Position numbers and translations under genes: made by a program. Below, in pieces: positions 35,451 to 47,662 of a stretch of DNA of 64,000 nt (within the stretch, counting starts at the first letter, position 1; each line of letters starts with the position of its first letter). The notes beneath the pieces are model-generated. The model made no database searches and had not been told where the DNA came from. It worked only from the letters and a program-made list of their open reading frames with translations. Origin of the DNA: Ooceraea biroi (taxonomy: Eukaryota; Arthropoda; Insecta; Hymenoptera; Formicidae); contig NC_039514.1 of assembly GCF_003672135.1 (NCBI RefSeq), positions 9,599,787 through 9,663,786 of the forward strand. Direction: 5' to 3'.

Positions 35451-38400
35451 CACCCGTCGCGCTGGCGAGAGTAATGGGGAACAAATCTGGCCGCTGCTCC
35501 CTCGGGGTTCACCCGAGTGCAAAATATTTCATGCGGACGAACGTTTCATTAAGTTAATTACGATTTAATAAGTTTTATTAAGAGCGAAGTTTAATTTTAT
35601 GCACTTCGCGAGCGTTTAAATTCGCATACCTCTATAGTTTCACATTCCTCTTTCTCCCTCTCTTTCGAGCAAATTCATTTTAGATTGCTTCAATGATCAA
35701 GAGTAGATAATGGCTAAAAGCCAGGACATTAGGATGGATAAGTGGTCGATGGATGAAAAAGAGAGGAAAAGAGTTTGACGGTCTCACGAGACTGTAAATG
35801 AACTTTCCCCCGGGAGATTGGAGATTGATTGCAATGCAAGCTAAAATGCAATTGTGATGTTCGACGTGGTTCGCATTCACGTGATTCGGATGCTCTTTGC
35901 GAAATGCGAGCGCAGAGCGATTTGGGATTGTCGATCGATCACGCGAACGAAAAACGCTTCTCGGGTACCATCCCGGGAAAAGTGCAGCGCGACGCGAAGA
36001 TCTCGTCGTCGAAGACGGCGAGAGAGGATCTCACACGGGGAGAGAACTTGCTGGACTACGGGTCACCGCCGATCCACACCAAAACAAGTGAGAAACGTTG
36101 TGAACAGTTCCGCGTGCTTTCAGGCTTTGCGGCGCGTCGCAATAAATCAGCGAGTGATGTTAAACTTGTTTACTCGATAGCATTCGGGGAGAGTAGCAGC
36201 GGCAACGGCAGCAATATATGCGTGCTGCTGCTGCGTGCGTGCGTGCATGTGTAAGCTCGCGATAGTCACACGCACGCGCGAGCGGAATTGCGAAGGTTGG
36301 CCACTGGAAATTGATTATTAATCAATCCCGACGGGGGCGCGTTCGCACGTGGCAAATTAGCGCCGTGAGAAGTAATGGGCAGCAAATAGGACCGGCCGAT
36401 GGACCGGCTGCCTTTTGCACCTTATCCGTTCCCCAGGAGTTAGAGGAAGGATTCCCGCGCTTCTCCCCCGATTTTACGGACGCGGACGCGCGCGGAAGCT
36501 CTTAACGCGATTCTCTTCTGCTATTTCCTTTCCTCCTTCTCCCTTTCCCCCTTTCTCTCCTTCTATCTAACTTCATTATCAGACTGCTTAATTAAGCGTA
36601 TGGATAGCGGATCGTAGAGAGGTTCGCCATGCAACGGATACGGGATGATAATCATCCTCGATAACGACATACCGATTAATTAATCACACGGGCCGCTGAC
36701 CGAAATCCATCGTCTTGTTAATTGTCTCGTTAATTGTTCCGCATGACGGCACGCGCAATTGGAACAGTCAGATCCACCCTCCCATGGTGAGTGAAAGATA
36801 ATCCCGAATCCCCATAACGTCCGAAACTCGATCGGTTTAATCGAGACTAGGCATTTACGAAAGGTTATGGAAACGCTATTAAAGACTCGCGTGTGAAGAT
36901 TTCCTGATCGTAACGAATTGCGTTGGGAAAAAGGGTTTTTTTTAGTGTTTTTGGCAGAAGGAGAGAACGAATTACGTACGTAATTTGGATGCGCGACGCG
37001 TATATGAGACGTGCCTCGTACTCGCGGATTTGTATTTCAGTTTTAATGAAGCAATTAAAGCAAAATTAAAACGAAATCCTGTATGAACCCGAGAGAGAGG
37101 GGGAAGGCGGGACGGTATCGAGCGTACAGCACGGTAGAATAATTTTAGTCCCCCAAATCGGAGCCAAATTTCAGGGCCTCTGCGTAATACGAAACTCGAT
37201 GCATGTCCCATACAAAGCGCGATCATAATTAAAGCGCGTTCAGCGGGGGAGGGGCGGATGAATTAGAATGCGTAACGCAACCTTGATCAGCGAAACGATT
37301 TCAGAACTGATTACTACACGGCTTTGCACTGTGTGTACGTTATTAGCTTATAACGTCGCATCTTCACTATTATTTACTATATTTATGCATTTTATTAGTC
37401 TTTGTCATCCCTTGTGCTTTAAAGTAATCGTGCTGCCGAGCTCTTGAATAAAGATTTCTCATTGAGGACGCAGAAATTGGTGCTTGAAATGGAACTCTCT
37501 GCCGGGCACGCTCGATAATCAATACTTTATAAAAAAAGCATCTTGAGAGAATCCAAATGCAGTATGAATAATGTAATAACTCGGTATGATTCGAATAACT
37601 CGATTGGAAGTCGACGTATCGATGGGATCGGCCTGAAAACTTCCAATTTACATTAATTGAAGCTACATCGAATGTGTCGCAAATGAACTCATCAACTGTG
37701 CATGCCACAGCGTTATGTAAACTTGTCCAACTTTCGAATTTAAATTTTCACTGAAATTCGATCGGCGAACTGTCAATCTCACGTAACGCGATCGTGGCAA
37801 AAGTGCAACTGAGGGTACTTAACTCGAGTTAGCTGACGCTTAACTTGAATCTCGTAAAAATTACGACGTGATTGCGGAGACATTTACGCCTCTTATAAAT
37901 GTCTACACGTTGTATATACAGAAACGCTTTAAGAATACGTCGCCAATGTCTGACAAACCACGTCCGCTCGGTCTCAGAGTAGCTAACGTCGCACGACGAG
38001 CGGTCGATTGATATGTAGATACGGGAAGCGTATAACTCGCGTAACACATAAACCTACATCACACGAATGGCCGTGCGACGCTGAAGGCAATGTGCATGCA
38101 CATATATATGCACATATATATACTCTCACAAGAGGAAACGGACAATCCCTCCCGTCTCGCCTCGCCTCGTCTCGCGCGACACCGTTGTTAATAACGCAAT
38201 TTAAAGAACCGTGCGACGAACAAACGCAACGCAATTTCTCCCCGATCGAATTTCCGCCGAGAAACGAGCGAACTCGACTCGGAGAAAGCGCATGAATCCT
38301 TTCCCTCTGTCGTATTAATAATCCGAAATCACATGAAACGAGCGATAAAGTACACATTGTTGCGAGAGTCGCTTTGCAACTCGGGGATTCAGCAACGAGC

Positions 38401-41400
38401 GGAAAGTAAAAAGCGCAAGCACCGCCGAGACTGACCGTGGAACGAGTCTTTGAGGGAGGCCAGGAGGGCAGGCAGGAGAGGATTTTAATCCGAGCGTCGA
38501 CACTCGCACACTTGAAAACCACGCGTATCGCACCACGGCCTTGGACGCTGACAAAGCTACCCGAGCTGCAGGGATTAGCGTTGCAATTACGCGAGACGCG
38601 ATTTTAATTAGGTAATGCGATGACGCCAGGTCCGTTCCTTTTTATTGCGCTTATCAACGGAACAGCTCGCAATCTACTTTGGTTCGGCCGCTCTTTTTAA
38701 TCGCGCAGTCATTAAAGGGTGTATTAAATGTAACCCGAAGTGTCCCGAACTGGTCCCTCGGCGTTTGCACCGTTTCTGCGCGTTAGGAATGCTGAAGTTA
38801 TTTATAGCGAGGGAGAGGTTTGTTCCTCGAGCTTGGATTATGGTAATGTGGATGTGCAGTTAAATCGCTTTTATTCTAAATATATATTTGGAAAAAAGGA
38901 TTTGAACATTTTCTATTTTTTCCTGGCATTATCTTGCTGAAGAAAGATCGATAGTATCGTTCAAGAAGGTACTGCAGACTCTTCCTTTCGCTCTTTCTCC
39001 GAACAGCTGATTAACGGCGGGAACATTAATTAAGATCCTTTGTTACCGCATTCTCTCATGTTGGGCAAACAAAACGTGTACCTGCGTCAATGTATGGAGA
39101 CAATTTGAAATAAATTTCGATAACGAAGCGCCGGAAAGAATAACGATTATCTTCCGTCGCGTCGGGGAACGTTGTTTTGTGATTTGGTACATTGTTAAGC
39201 ATCATCCGAAAATTATTGATCCCGCATAACTTCAGCGACCATTATGAAACCACGCGGTTGTCATGGCGGCTACAAGGTTGCAAGGAGGTGGGTTCTCTCA
39301 GAGATGTAGCGAGGGGGGCGACGGTGTGGGGCATGGATACCTTCGAGTGTCAGTCCACGGGAGTGCCATGCAGAGGCGGCATAACTTTTTCCCCTTGCTT
39401 GACCCGACGAGAAAACTTGCATGAATTGTTCGCGAGAAGTTTATTTGTATCCGCGTTTATATATTTCCTTCGTCTCAGTTCTCTATCATTCATGACATTT
39501 TACGGTATTAATCGCCGGTTGCGAATTTCCAATAAGTTAAAACTCAAATTTAAGAATTTTCAAATTTGACATAATGAACATGACTATGAATATATTATAA
39601 TTATGATCACGTGAGCTCACAGACTCTCTTAAGCTAATTTTGTGTCTCTCGCTGCTCAAATAACAAAATTTTGATGAAATTATTTATTAATATGTAAATT
39701 TTCGTATATTAAAGTGAAAAAGAGGAGAGGAAGTAATGTTCAGCGAAACTAATTTCGTTTAATCTGTTACGTTCGCGACAATACGTTCTTGCTTTACGTT
39801 CAAGCAGAGGGGTTTGGATGACGTGGCTAATTCGACTCGGGAAATAATGTACTGCGAAACGAGCGTCCAAACAGCGGCGTCTCGGCTGCCGGGCGCCGCA
39901 TATCCTCCATACGCTTCTGAATCCCTTTCTTCTCGTGCGGCGGTCGTCGGGTGCAGCGCATTTGTTAGCGGTGCAAAATTCAATCTCTACTCCGCAGCAA
40001 CAACGCAGGAACAGCGCGTCCTTCGGCGGGGGGACCGTGCTGCACCAAGGAAAAATCGAAAAACGAAACTGCGCGGCGCGCGCGCGCAAAAAAGGACGAA
40101 AAAAACACCGCGAATGAAACCAGAAATACTTGCCGATGCACTGAAAATCGGGAGTTTCTGTGATGCCCCCGGTATCTGATGTTACCAGCGTGAGGATAAT
40201 CGAGGCGTGATTATACACTATTATAAAAGCGCCTTAATACCATACTTACCTAACGCTAAGTGCACCGTGTCGATGCGAAAAATGCAAGGGCTGTTCGACG
40301 CCCCGCAATCAAAACTCTTTAAACTTGCTTCTTTTTCGATTGCCCGTGCGTTACGCTTTTATGATTTAAAAAACAACGAATGCCGTACTCACGCCCGATC
40401 TCGCTCGATACGTCTAACAATCATGAGAGAGTGCCAGGGGAAATTCGCAGATAAATTGCGAATCGTCAAATCGCTTCTCAGGGTGACGCGGATAACGTGG
40501 GCGCGAATGAAGGGCGACCGAGTTACGTACATGTGTGTCATACATTCACGCAGAGTTCCGACCTACAAGATTAAATTTACGGGCTGCGGCACTCGAATTT
40601 CCCTCGCCGATACCGTGCAGGGGTGAAGTATCACTCGTACCTGCGCATTATCGAGATATACCGTCTAAAAGACGCAGGCAAGACACCGCCACCATTGCAA
40701 CATTGATTATTAATGCAAAGGGGCGGAGCAGACGCACGGCCGGTTCTTCTGAGCGATTTTCCCGACCGATTTTTCCGAACGGTTTACTGGCAGCGAAGCG
40801 CTCGAGGGATTTCTCGGCGTGGTCTCCGCGCATGGAAATATTCGCGCGTTATATTTACGAGCGCGCGGGTAGACAGTCTGAGGTATAACTTACCATAGAG
40901 ACCGGGATCAAAACTGGTTTCGCGCTGATGGAAGGCTGCAACATAGTAATAACGATCGCACTAATAAAACAACCCAACGCTCGGATACGCGCGCGCGCAG
41001 ACCAGCTTGCAACATTGTAACCAGGCCCATTATTAATCGATGCGCTATATCTAAGTACGCAGAAAAAGAGCGAGATGAGAAGAGACTATGCGGCCCCACC
41101 TTTTGCAGAATGAAGAAAGGGCAAGCGCGCTGCCGGCTGTCGAGCGAAAAATCGACATGCAGGGTAGACGAAGAAAGGAGGAAGCGTGGATGACGGGGAG
41201 AGAGGAAGAAATATAAGCGAGAGAGCCAATGCGCGAGAGGGAGGAAAAAAGAAAGGGAGAAAAAGTGACGAAGGACGTCGCCGCATAATGGAACCGAGCG
41301 CGAGAGTGTCTTGGCAAAAACCGCCGTCGTTTGTCATCGAAAATACCAAGGATGATGACACTGTGAACGACCGCTCGATTGGCAAATGCCTGTGAAACGC

Positions 41401-42585
41401 GGTCAATTTCTTTCCGTTATCGCTGTTTCTCCGCTCGTCATGGTCGCGCTGAGGATGCTCCAAGATGAACGGTACGGTGCGTCGGTCAGCATCGCGAGAC
41501 ACACTCACGGTAAGCCGTTGATTACCTCCAGGTAATCAGCATCACTCTGGAAAACTCGAGGCGATAGCAGCAGCAACGGCGCGATGATTGATGATGCGAA
41601 CGGTTGACACGCATTAGCAAATTGGCTTTAGGTCACTTGAAAAGTATCTATCTCGTACTTCCCTCACAAGTCTCATTTCATTCCCCTTGCCACTCCGCGA
41701 GTGGCAAACTTCACTAGCGTAAAAGCTGTAGAGAGCATGCAGAGAGAAAGAAGGAGCGCGTGTTTCGATGGATTAATATCTTCATATTCGTTTGACGGGA
41801 TCGTCTCAATCCGTGCGACGTGGAGCGTCCGATGAAGATGCTCGCTCGACATGGGTCCTATTTTTCGAGAGCGTCCGTCCGAAAATCCCGATAAGCAAAG
41901 TGCGGTAAATAAGTCGTAGATGATGGACACGCCGCGGCGCGCGCACAGACGAGCGCATAAACTATGGCGGTCCAAAAACATCCATCCCGACATCCCGGAT
42001 AGTTTCGGAGGTATTCGTTCGCCACACGCTCCCCGTGAATCCGGTTGTGTGCGAATCACCCCCCCCTGCGCCGCTCTTCTTCCCTCCCGGGTCTGCGGTC
42101 GTTGTGAGGAGCGGCCGAGAACCAGCGCGCAGACTTCCTTTTGACTTCGCCAGCGGACTTCACACAAGTATGCGATCTATTCGATATGTATTCGAGATAT
42201 TCGTGCCACCAGCGCGACACATTGTAGAAGGGATCCGGCGACCGTCCATTCATCTCTCGCGTCGAATCGCCGATCGCTCGATTGGCGGAGACTTTGCTGC
42301 GCGCCGGCAGAATTCCATCGTACGACAAAAACATGGGACTTCATCCGTGTTTCACCGCGTAGATCGGCAAAACGAAGAGAACGAGGCAGAAGGGAAGAAG
42401 AAGACGAAGTGCTGCAACCCGGTTGACATTTAGATTCCGACGGCCACGTGCCCGGGAGTAGCAAATTGGGAATGCGGCCCAAAAGTGTCGGCCCCTGCCG
42501 TGATTTATGTCGTAGCGCGATCGAAAAAACAAATTGCCGTTACTCCGCTCTTGTGTATCATGTGCATTGCACCTAATCGTCATTG

Positions 42586-42625
42586 TCATCATCATCATCA
42601 TCATCATCATTATTATTATTATTAT
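42586..42625. repeat. (TCA)n(TAT)n compound microsatellite
   Basis: About eight TCA units run into five TAT units. Confidence 0.95.
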
Positions 42626-43053
42626 ATTATTTCGTCCATTTAACTGTATCTAACTGTATGTAACTGTTTAGGAACTGAATGATTGATTACGAGACTGATA
42701 CTCTTCCGGACGATGCTTGACGCGGATTTATGTAAAAAAGTTCTCGTTTTTTACGTCGCGATAAAGAAAGAATTACCGTGATTGCGTACGAATGATTATT
42801 TTCGAAGGGAGAGTCGTTCAAGCGAGCACCGAGCATTCTGCGTTACTCGGCGTGCGCGAAACCGGCTGAATTTACGGGCGCGTTCCTGATTTATCGCGAG
42901 CGAGCCCATCCGTAATATCGCGTTTTCGGAGGCACCGTCTGAAAAAAGAGCGCGTTTGGCGAGCGCACATTCTTCCGGTTCGACGGATACCGGCTTATCG
43001 CGGAACACTGTGAGAGGCTCTCTCTCCCCATGTTTTATCGTACGTGTATCCGG

Positions 43054-43204
43054 CTTTTAATCGGCGAAGTACGACCCGGCCGCCGCCGCCGAGGCTTTCC
43101 CCCGTCCCTCATTGCTCTTCGATCCTTATCGCGATATTTATACGGTGAATTAAGATATTCGCGCGAGCGACTCGACGACGACGACGATACGGCGCTTATC
43201 TCTT
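43054..43204 (+). repeat. Diverged direct duplicate, copy A
   Basis: It shares colinear blocks with 45081-45261: TTTTAATCGGCGAA, then TATCGCGATATTTAT with GAATTA just after, then a GACGACGA-rich stretch and CGCTTATCTCTT. No shared coding frame is evident. Confidence 0.7.
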
Positions 43205-45080
43205 CAGCGACTATCGTGGAAGTTTTCCGCGGGAATTCGCATCGAGAGACCGCGCCGAGGTCAAGATATCTGTCCACCCACGTCGACCGAGTGTTTGATC
43301 CTCGTCGGAAGCGACGAGAATTCATTGCCGACGACGGTTCCCTCCTCTGGTCCTCTTTACGATTCGCAACGTGAATCACTCCTCCTTAGTCAGCGAGGCC
43401 AGCCGGGCCGACCGAGCGGTCGGCTTCACGGCGATAAAGCTGAGGCTTGGCGAGACGAACGAGCTCCGAGTCGTGTAAAACCGTGAACGATGACGGCGAC
43501 CGTGTCTTTCGCCAGCTCTTTCCCTTTCTTCTCCTCCTCCTCCTCTGACATCCGGAATGGCTTCTAAATCGCGCTCTCCACGTTCGCCGACGATAATCTG
43601 CCAATAATCCGAGGTGACTGAAGCGACTACGGGCTCCACCATGAACCACGCGTCGATGTATCAACCGTTCTGAGATCCTTTATGACGATGGGAGAAGAAG
43701 GAAGACGAGTATGCGACGACTTTGTCTTCCTCGCGGAGACTTTCTTCCGGCTGCACGAGAAGCTGGAAGAAGATGCAGCTTGCCGAGGAGATCCGATTTC
43801 TACGTTAGTGTTAATGTAACTGCGATGCTCGGGTTTATAGCGTGGCCTCTCGCGAAGCTGCTTTACGAGAGTCCGTGCCAAAACGCTTCTTCCTCTTTGA
43901 CGAGCGGGTGTTTACGTGGGCGAGGTTCCGGGAACCGTTCGCGCGAATTTCCTCGTTGCTGACGTCGTAAGACGACGCGGTATATGTGCTCGACATTGTT
44001 GAGCGACGAGGAAGGCGCGAGTAGAGGAGGAAACGACGATGGGTGGATGGATAAATGAGGAGGAGCGTCAGTAGAAGGGTCTCTAAGATGGGTGCTTTGA
44101 TGTCTAATGCCGAGTTAAGCCGTCGAGCTTTATCGACAGACCGACAGTGTTCTCCGATCGATTCGTAGTCGACTCTTCGTTAACGAGATAATTCCGCGTG
44201 ATCAACGGCTTTCGCGTTACGGATAAAACGCTACCGGCGACGCGTAAACTGAAAGTGGCCGATTTTCCAGCTTCGAGCACGAAAATATTTGATGAACCAT
44301 TATTTCCGGTTTTTATTATTCATCGCGAGAACTCATTTTATTTTATGGAGCTTGATGTTGGAATACAGAATTTAGCTGCTGGGGTATTTCGCGTGGAAAA
44401 CTGAAACATCGTGAGGGATGGAAATTGAAACATCGTAAAGGATCTATCAACTTGTAGTCGAGTAGCACGTCTGCTCGACTAAGTGAAGCTTTCACGGCTT
44501 GCGTCGTATCGCCTCCTTCAGAAATATTCGATGCGCTCTCTGAGAGAGAGTACATTTTATATGGAATCACATTTGATAGAATTACATTTTGCAGTTACAG
44601 CTACATCGGGGAAATACCGGTTTCCTCAGTGTCTTGTCGCTTCGCTTCACTGCTTTGCTTCGCTCTGCTCGGCTTTGGTGTGGTGCGCTCTGGGCGGTGT
44701 AAAATCTCCGATGTGAGCGCAACGTTGTCTAGCTTTAATTAACGGACACGCTTGAGCGTCTTCGGTGGCGTCCAAAGCAGATCGACTCGATTCGCTTTTA
44801 CCTTAATTAAGTGAAGGGGCAGGGAGGGAGGGGAGAATAGCCCATAGCAAACATGTACGATGCACGGACGAACGACGATGTAGTGCGGTGCGATCTTGCG
44901 CGACGATTGCGATTCTCGGCCATGTACCGGACTTGATCTCGGCGAAAAATCGAGATAAAACTCTTCTTTACTTCCGCCGAAAAAAACGAAAAAATAAAAT
45001 TACAATTATGTTGCGAGCGTGTGCGGAAAATTAGCGGGCGTGAAACAAAGGGAAAGGAAGGAAGGAAGGAAGAGCAGGTG
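43205..45080. other. Non-coding interval between the direct duplicates
   Basis: Open frames are short, and I see no domain or splice-supported exon. Confidence 0.4.
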
Positions 45081-45261
45081 CTTTTTTAATCGGCGAAATA
45101 GGACGATTCTACCGTTGAGACTTCCTCATGTTTCCCCATCCCATTATTGCGCTTTGATCGCTATCGCGATATTTATGCGGCGAATTAAAATACCCGCACA
45201 ATTGACCGAGTAGATCACGATGACGACAACGACGACGAGGACGATATATCGCTTATCTCTT
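45081..45261 (+). repeat. Diverged direct duplicate, copy B
   Basis: It is the partner of 43054-43204, in the same orientation about 2 kb downstream. Extra bases in the middle make it about 30 bp longer. Confidence 0.7.
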
Positions 45262-45374
45262 AAACGGTTGTAATAAATATTGCGCATATCTATACTCGAA
45301 ACTAGTGAGATCTTCGATAAGCACAACGCACGCGATTTTTGCACATCGTGTGTTGCAATTACATCGCGCGCATA

Positions 45375-45412
45375 GAGAGAAAAAGAAGAAGAAAAAGAGA
45401 GAGAGAGAAACA
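45375..45412. repeat. GA/GAA-rich simple repeat
   Basis: It is a purine-only tract of GAGAGA and AAGAAGAA units. Confidence 0.8.
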
Positions 45413-46248
45413 GTGTACATGGAAGGCATAATGAAAATAGAATGATAATGAAAACTGCACGATGATAAATCGAGTGCTTGAGTGCTTATTATTTATTATT
45501 AACGCACGTTTGAGCGGAATACATTTGCGCGTTTGTAATTTCCGCAAACACATTTTCGCAATGCTGAAGCCATCGATAAAAGGGGGACACAGAACAATTA
45601 TTTATACGAATTTCGTGTTTCGCTGGATGTAATCGCGGTTTTTCGATTTACATTAGTTTTATTCACGGTTTTATGTCTTAATCAAATACCGGTTTTGTTT
45701 AAAATTGTCATTACCACGAATGGGAGAGCAGCGCGTTTTATAACATATCAGATGCCGCGGCTGCAACCGATGCCCACGTTGATGTATTAATTTTGCGAAT
45801 TAGTTTAGTACATTAGCGTGTTTTTATGTAGTGTTAATTAGCGGTCACGTTTAAATATTCCTTTAAGCGCATTTGCTTAATCAAGTCTACTTAGCGGTGC
45901 ATGCAAGGTATGCTACATTAGAGCCATTAAACGAATGTATCTTGCATTGTGGTTTTATATTCTCGGGAGGATCTACCGACGAAAGATATACACACTGCAT
46001 GGAGTGCATTGAACTAAAAGTATTCGAAAGTTAAATATTCTGAGCGACTGCTCTGGAATAAGCCCTGCGAAAGACAAACTTTGTACAAAAATCCATAGCG
46101 TTCCCGAAATTAATAACATGATTAATAAATTCGCCATTAATGAGTTTCCGGTTTCTGATTGTCGTTAGACTTGCAACTGCTCACGCGGAAAAATTCATGT
46201 TTTATAAAAAAAATGTATTTAAAAAAGTTTTCGATTTTTGTTCAACAG
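45413..46248. other. Non-coding, AT-rich stretch before the first candidate receptor exon
   Basis: Nothing is recognised apart from the pyrimidine tract and acceptor (TTTTTGTTCAACAG) that close it at 46248. Confidence 0.4.
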
Positions 46249-46615
46249 ATAATTACGGCGCAATTATGAGGGCCAAAAAGTACTTCGTCTTCAACAAGAA
46301 GATAATCTGAAGAGATTACAGCGTGCAAGCGTTCCCACCTGCGATCGAGAGGGTCCCTCGCGCGATTCTGCGGACTTCCGGACACCCCGCAGCATCCGGA
46401 AGACACCGTCCGCGGAGCTCAAAACAATCTCCCTCACCCGGAAAGCGAACACGCCTGCACGAGCGCGGGAGGAGACTCAACAGGGTTCACGCGAGCCTGG
46501 ACGAACGTCGGACGGTCGATCGATTGCGAGGGAAAAGAAGAGAGACGAGGGAGACCGTGAGACGACTAGTCTGAGGTGTTTTTCTCGCGCGGAAACTCGT
46601 CGTTTAAATCTGCAG
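46249..46615 (+). other. InR: Candidate 5' UTR exon of the insulin receptor gene
   Basis: An acceptor (GATTTTTGTTCAACAG) lies to the left and TGCAG|GTAATG to the right, giving a 367 bp exon in the same orientation as the receptor. The next acceptor (CTGTCTTTTGCAG, ending 47086) would join it to the start-codon exon across a 471 bp intron. It carries a short upstream open frame beginning ATGAGGGCCAAAAAG (14 codons). There is no protein-level support, only splice signals and position. Confidence 0.4.
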
Positions 46616-47086
46616 GTAATGTTGTTTAATGTGCAAACTGAAAAGTAATTTGTATCCCAGCTCGACGGTATTCACGTTGGATATGAATGAAATATAAACG
46701 CCAGCTAATTACGTCTTCCGGGATTAACTAACGGTTTCTCCCTCCGGTTTCAACGAAGCCTGAACACGCGATTCGAAATAAAACATGCATCTTTTTCTAC
46801 TCAACTTTGATGTAAATTTATTTCGATTTCATAAATTAAAAACTAGCAAAGCAGCGTAGCGTATCCCTCCTGACAGCGTAATCATTGAAGATGTTAACTG
46901 CCACAGATAAATTCTGCCTCACACGCGCTGTAATTACAGTCACGATAATTTGCTAATTTTCCACTTTACTACTCTACTCGTCCCTCTTTCCGCCGCGAGT
47001 CAAAGCAACAGTGGAGAATTACCAGCGGTGAATTCTCGAGCGATTACTCTTTGAACTTACCAAGCAATTACGACTGTCTTTTGCAG

Positions 47087-47354
47087 TCTCGTAATCCCCG
47101 CTTCGTGAAGTTCAAGAGCTGTTCGCAGTAATCGAACGGAATCGAAGCTCCGCAGGGGAGGAAAACAAACGACAGGGAAGAAGAAGAAGAAAAGAAGACG
47201 AGAACCCGCGCGGCGCGGCAGCGCCGAGAGCGTGAATCGTCGATCAATCAAAGAAAACGAGAGTGGTGGTCTCGCGGCGGGCCACGTGGGGGAACAGAAT
47301 TGGGAACGATTAAACGGTAGGACCCAAGCGTGCGGTGTTCAATGAGACAGGGCG
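47087..47354 (+). other. InR: 5' UTR part of the start-codon exon
   Basis: The exon is assumed to start after CTGTCTTTTGCAG. This 268 bp segment has only one ATG (47342) before the chosen start at 47355. A CACGTG E-box is at 47283-47288. Confidence 0.5.
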
Positions 47355-47497
47355 ATGAGGACGAGGAAGTCGCTGCTGCCGATCGTTGTGCTGTGCGTCA
47401 CGGTGGTGGACCTGGCGCTCTGCCAGGAAAAGAGGTGGTCGAAAACGGCGACCACGAAGCATCGGGACAAGAGCGCCAAGGGCAAGTACGAGCTTGA
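47342..47497 (+). CDS. Overlapping upstream open reading frame (51 codons)
   Basis: ATG at 47342 opens a frame, shifted relative to the receptor, that overlaps the receptor start and ends at TGA 47495-47497. Its start context is weak (T at -3), while the receptor start 13 bases later has G at -3, so leaky scanning is plausible. The peptide is acidic at first and resembles no known protein. Any role would be translational control rather than a product. Confidence 0.3.
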   Translation: MRQGDEDEEVAAADRCAVRHGGGPGALPGKEVVENGDHEASGQERQGQVRA

Positions 47498-47662
47498 TTA
47501 CGCGGACAGGACCAGGGAGGAAGAGGAGGAGGAAACGGCAGACTCGAGGGAGTTTTACCACGATCGCGGGGCGGCCGCGGCCGTTACATCTGGCTACCAC
47601 GTGCCCCGATTCATTGACGAGTTGGCCGCCTTCAGGAACAATCGCGCGATCGATAGCTCTAG
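47355..47662 (+). CDS. InR: InR coding exon 1: signal peptide and acidic extension
   Basis: It encodes MRTRKSLLPIVVLCVTVVDL followed by ALC-Q, a typical signal peptide with likely cleavage after C23. A low-complexity region with REEEEEE and an alanine run follows. It ends in phase 2 at CTCTAG|GTATGT, the split codon making R103. No family domain lies here; N-terminal extensions of this kind vary between insect receptors. Confidence 0.88.

Larger units (their letters stand above)
32641..43053. other. Long non-coding stretch with microsatellites
   Basis: No exon with recognisable protein content is visible in over 10 kb. Simple repeats lie at 33396-33467, 33580-33622, 35370-35450 and 42586-42625. 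A strong-looking splice acceptor (TTTATTTCCTCTTCCAG, ending 34440) has no convincing exon after it. The stretch may be intron or upstream regulatory DNA of the receptor gene. Confidence 0.4.
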
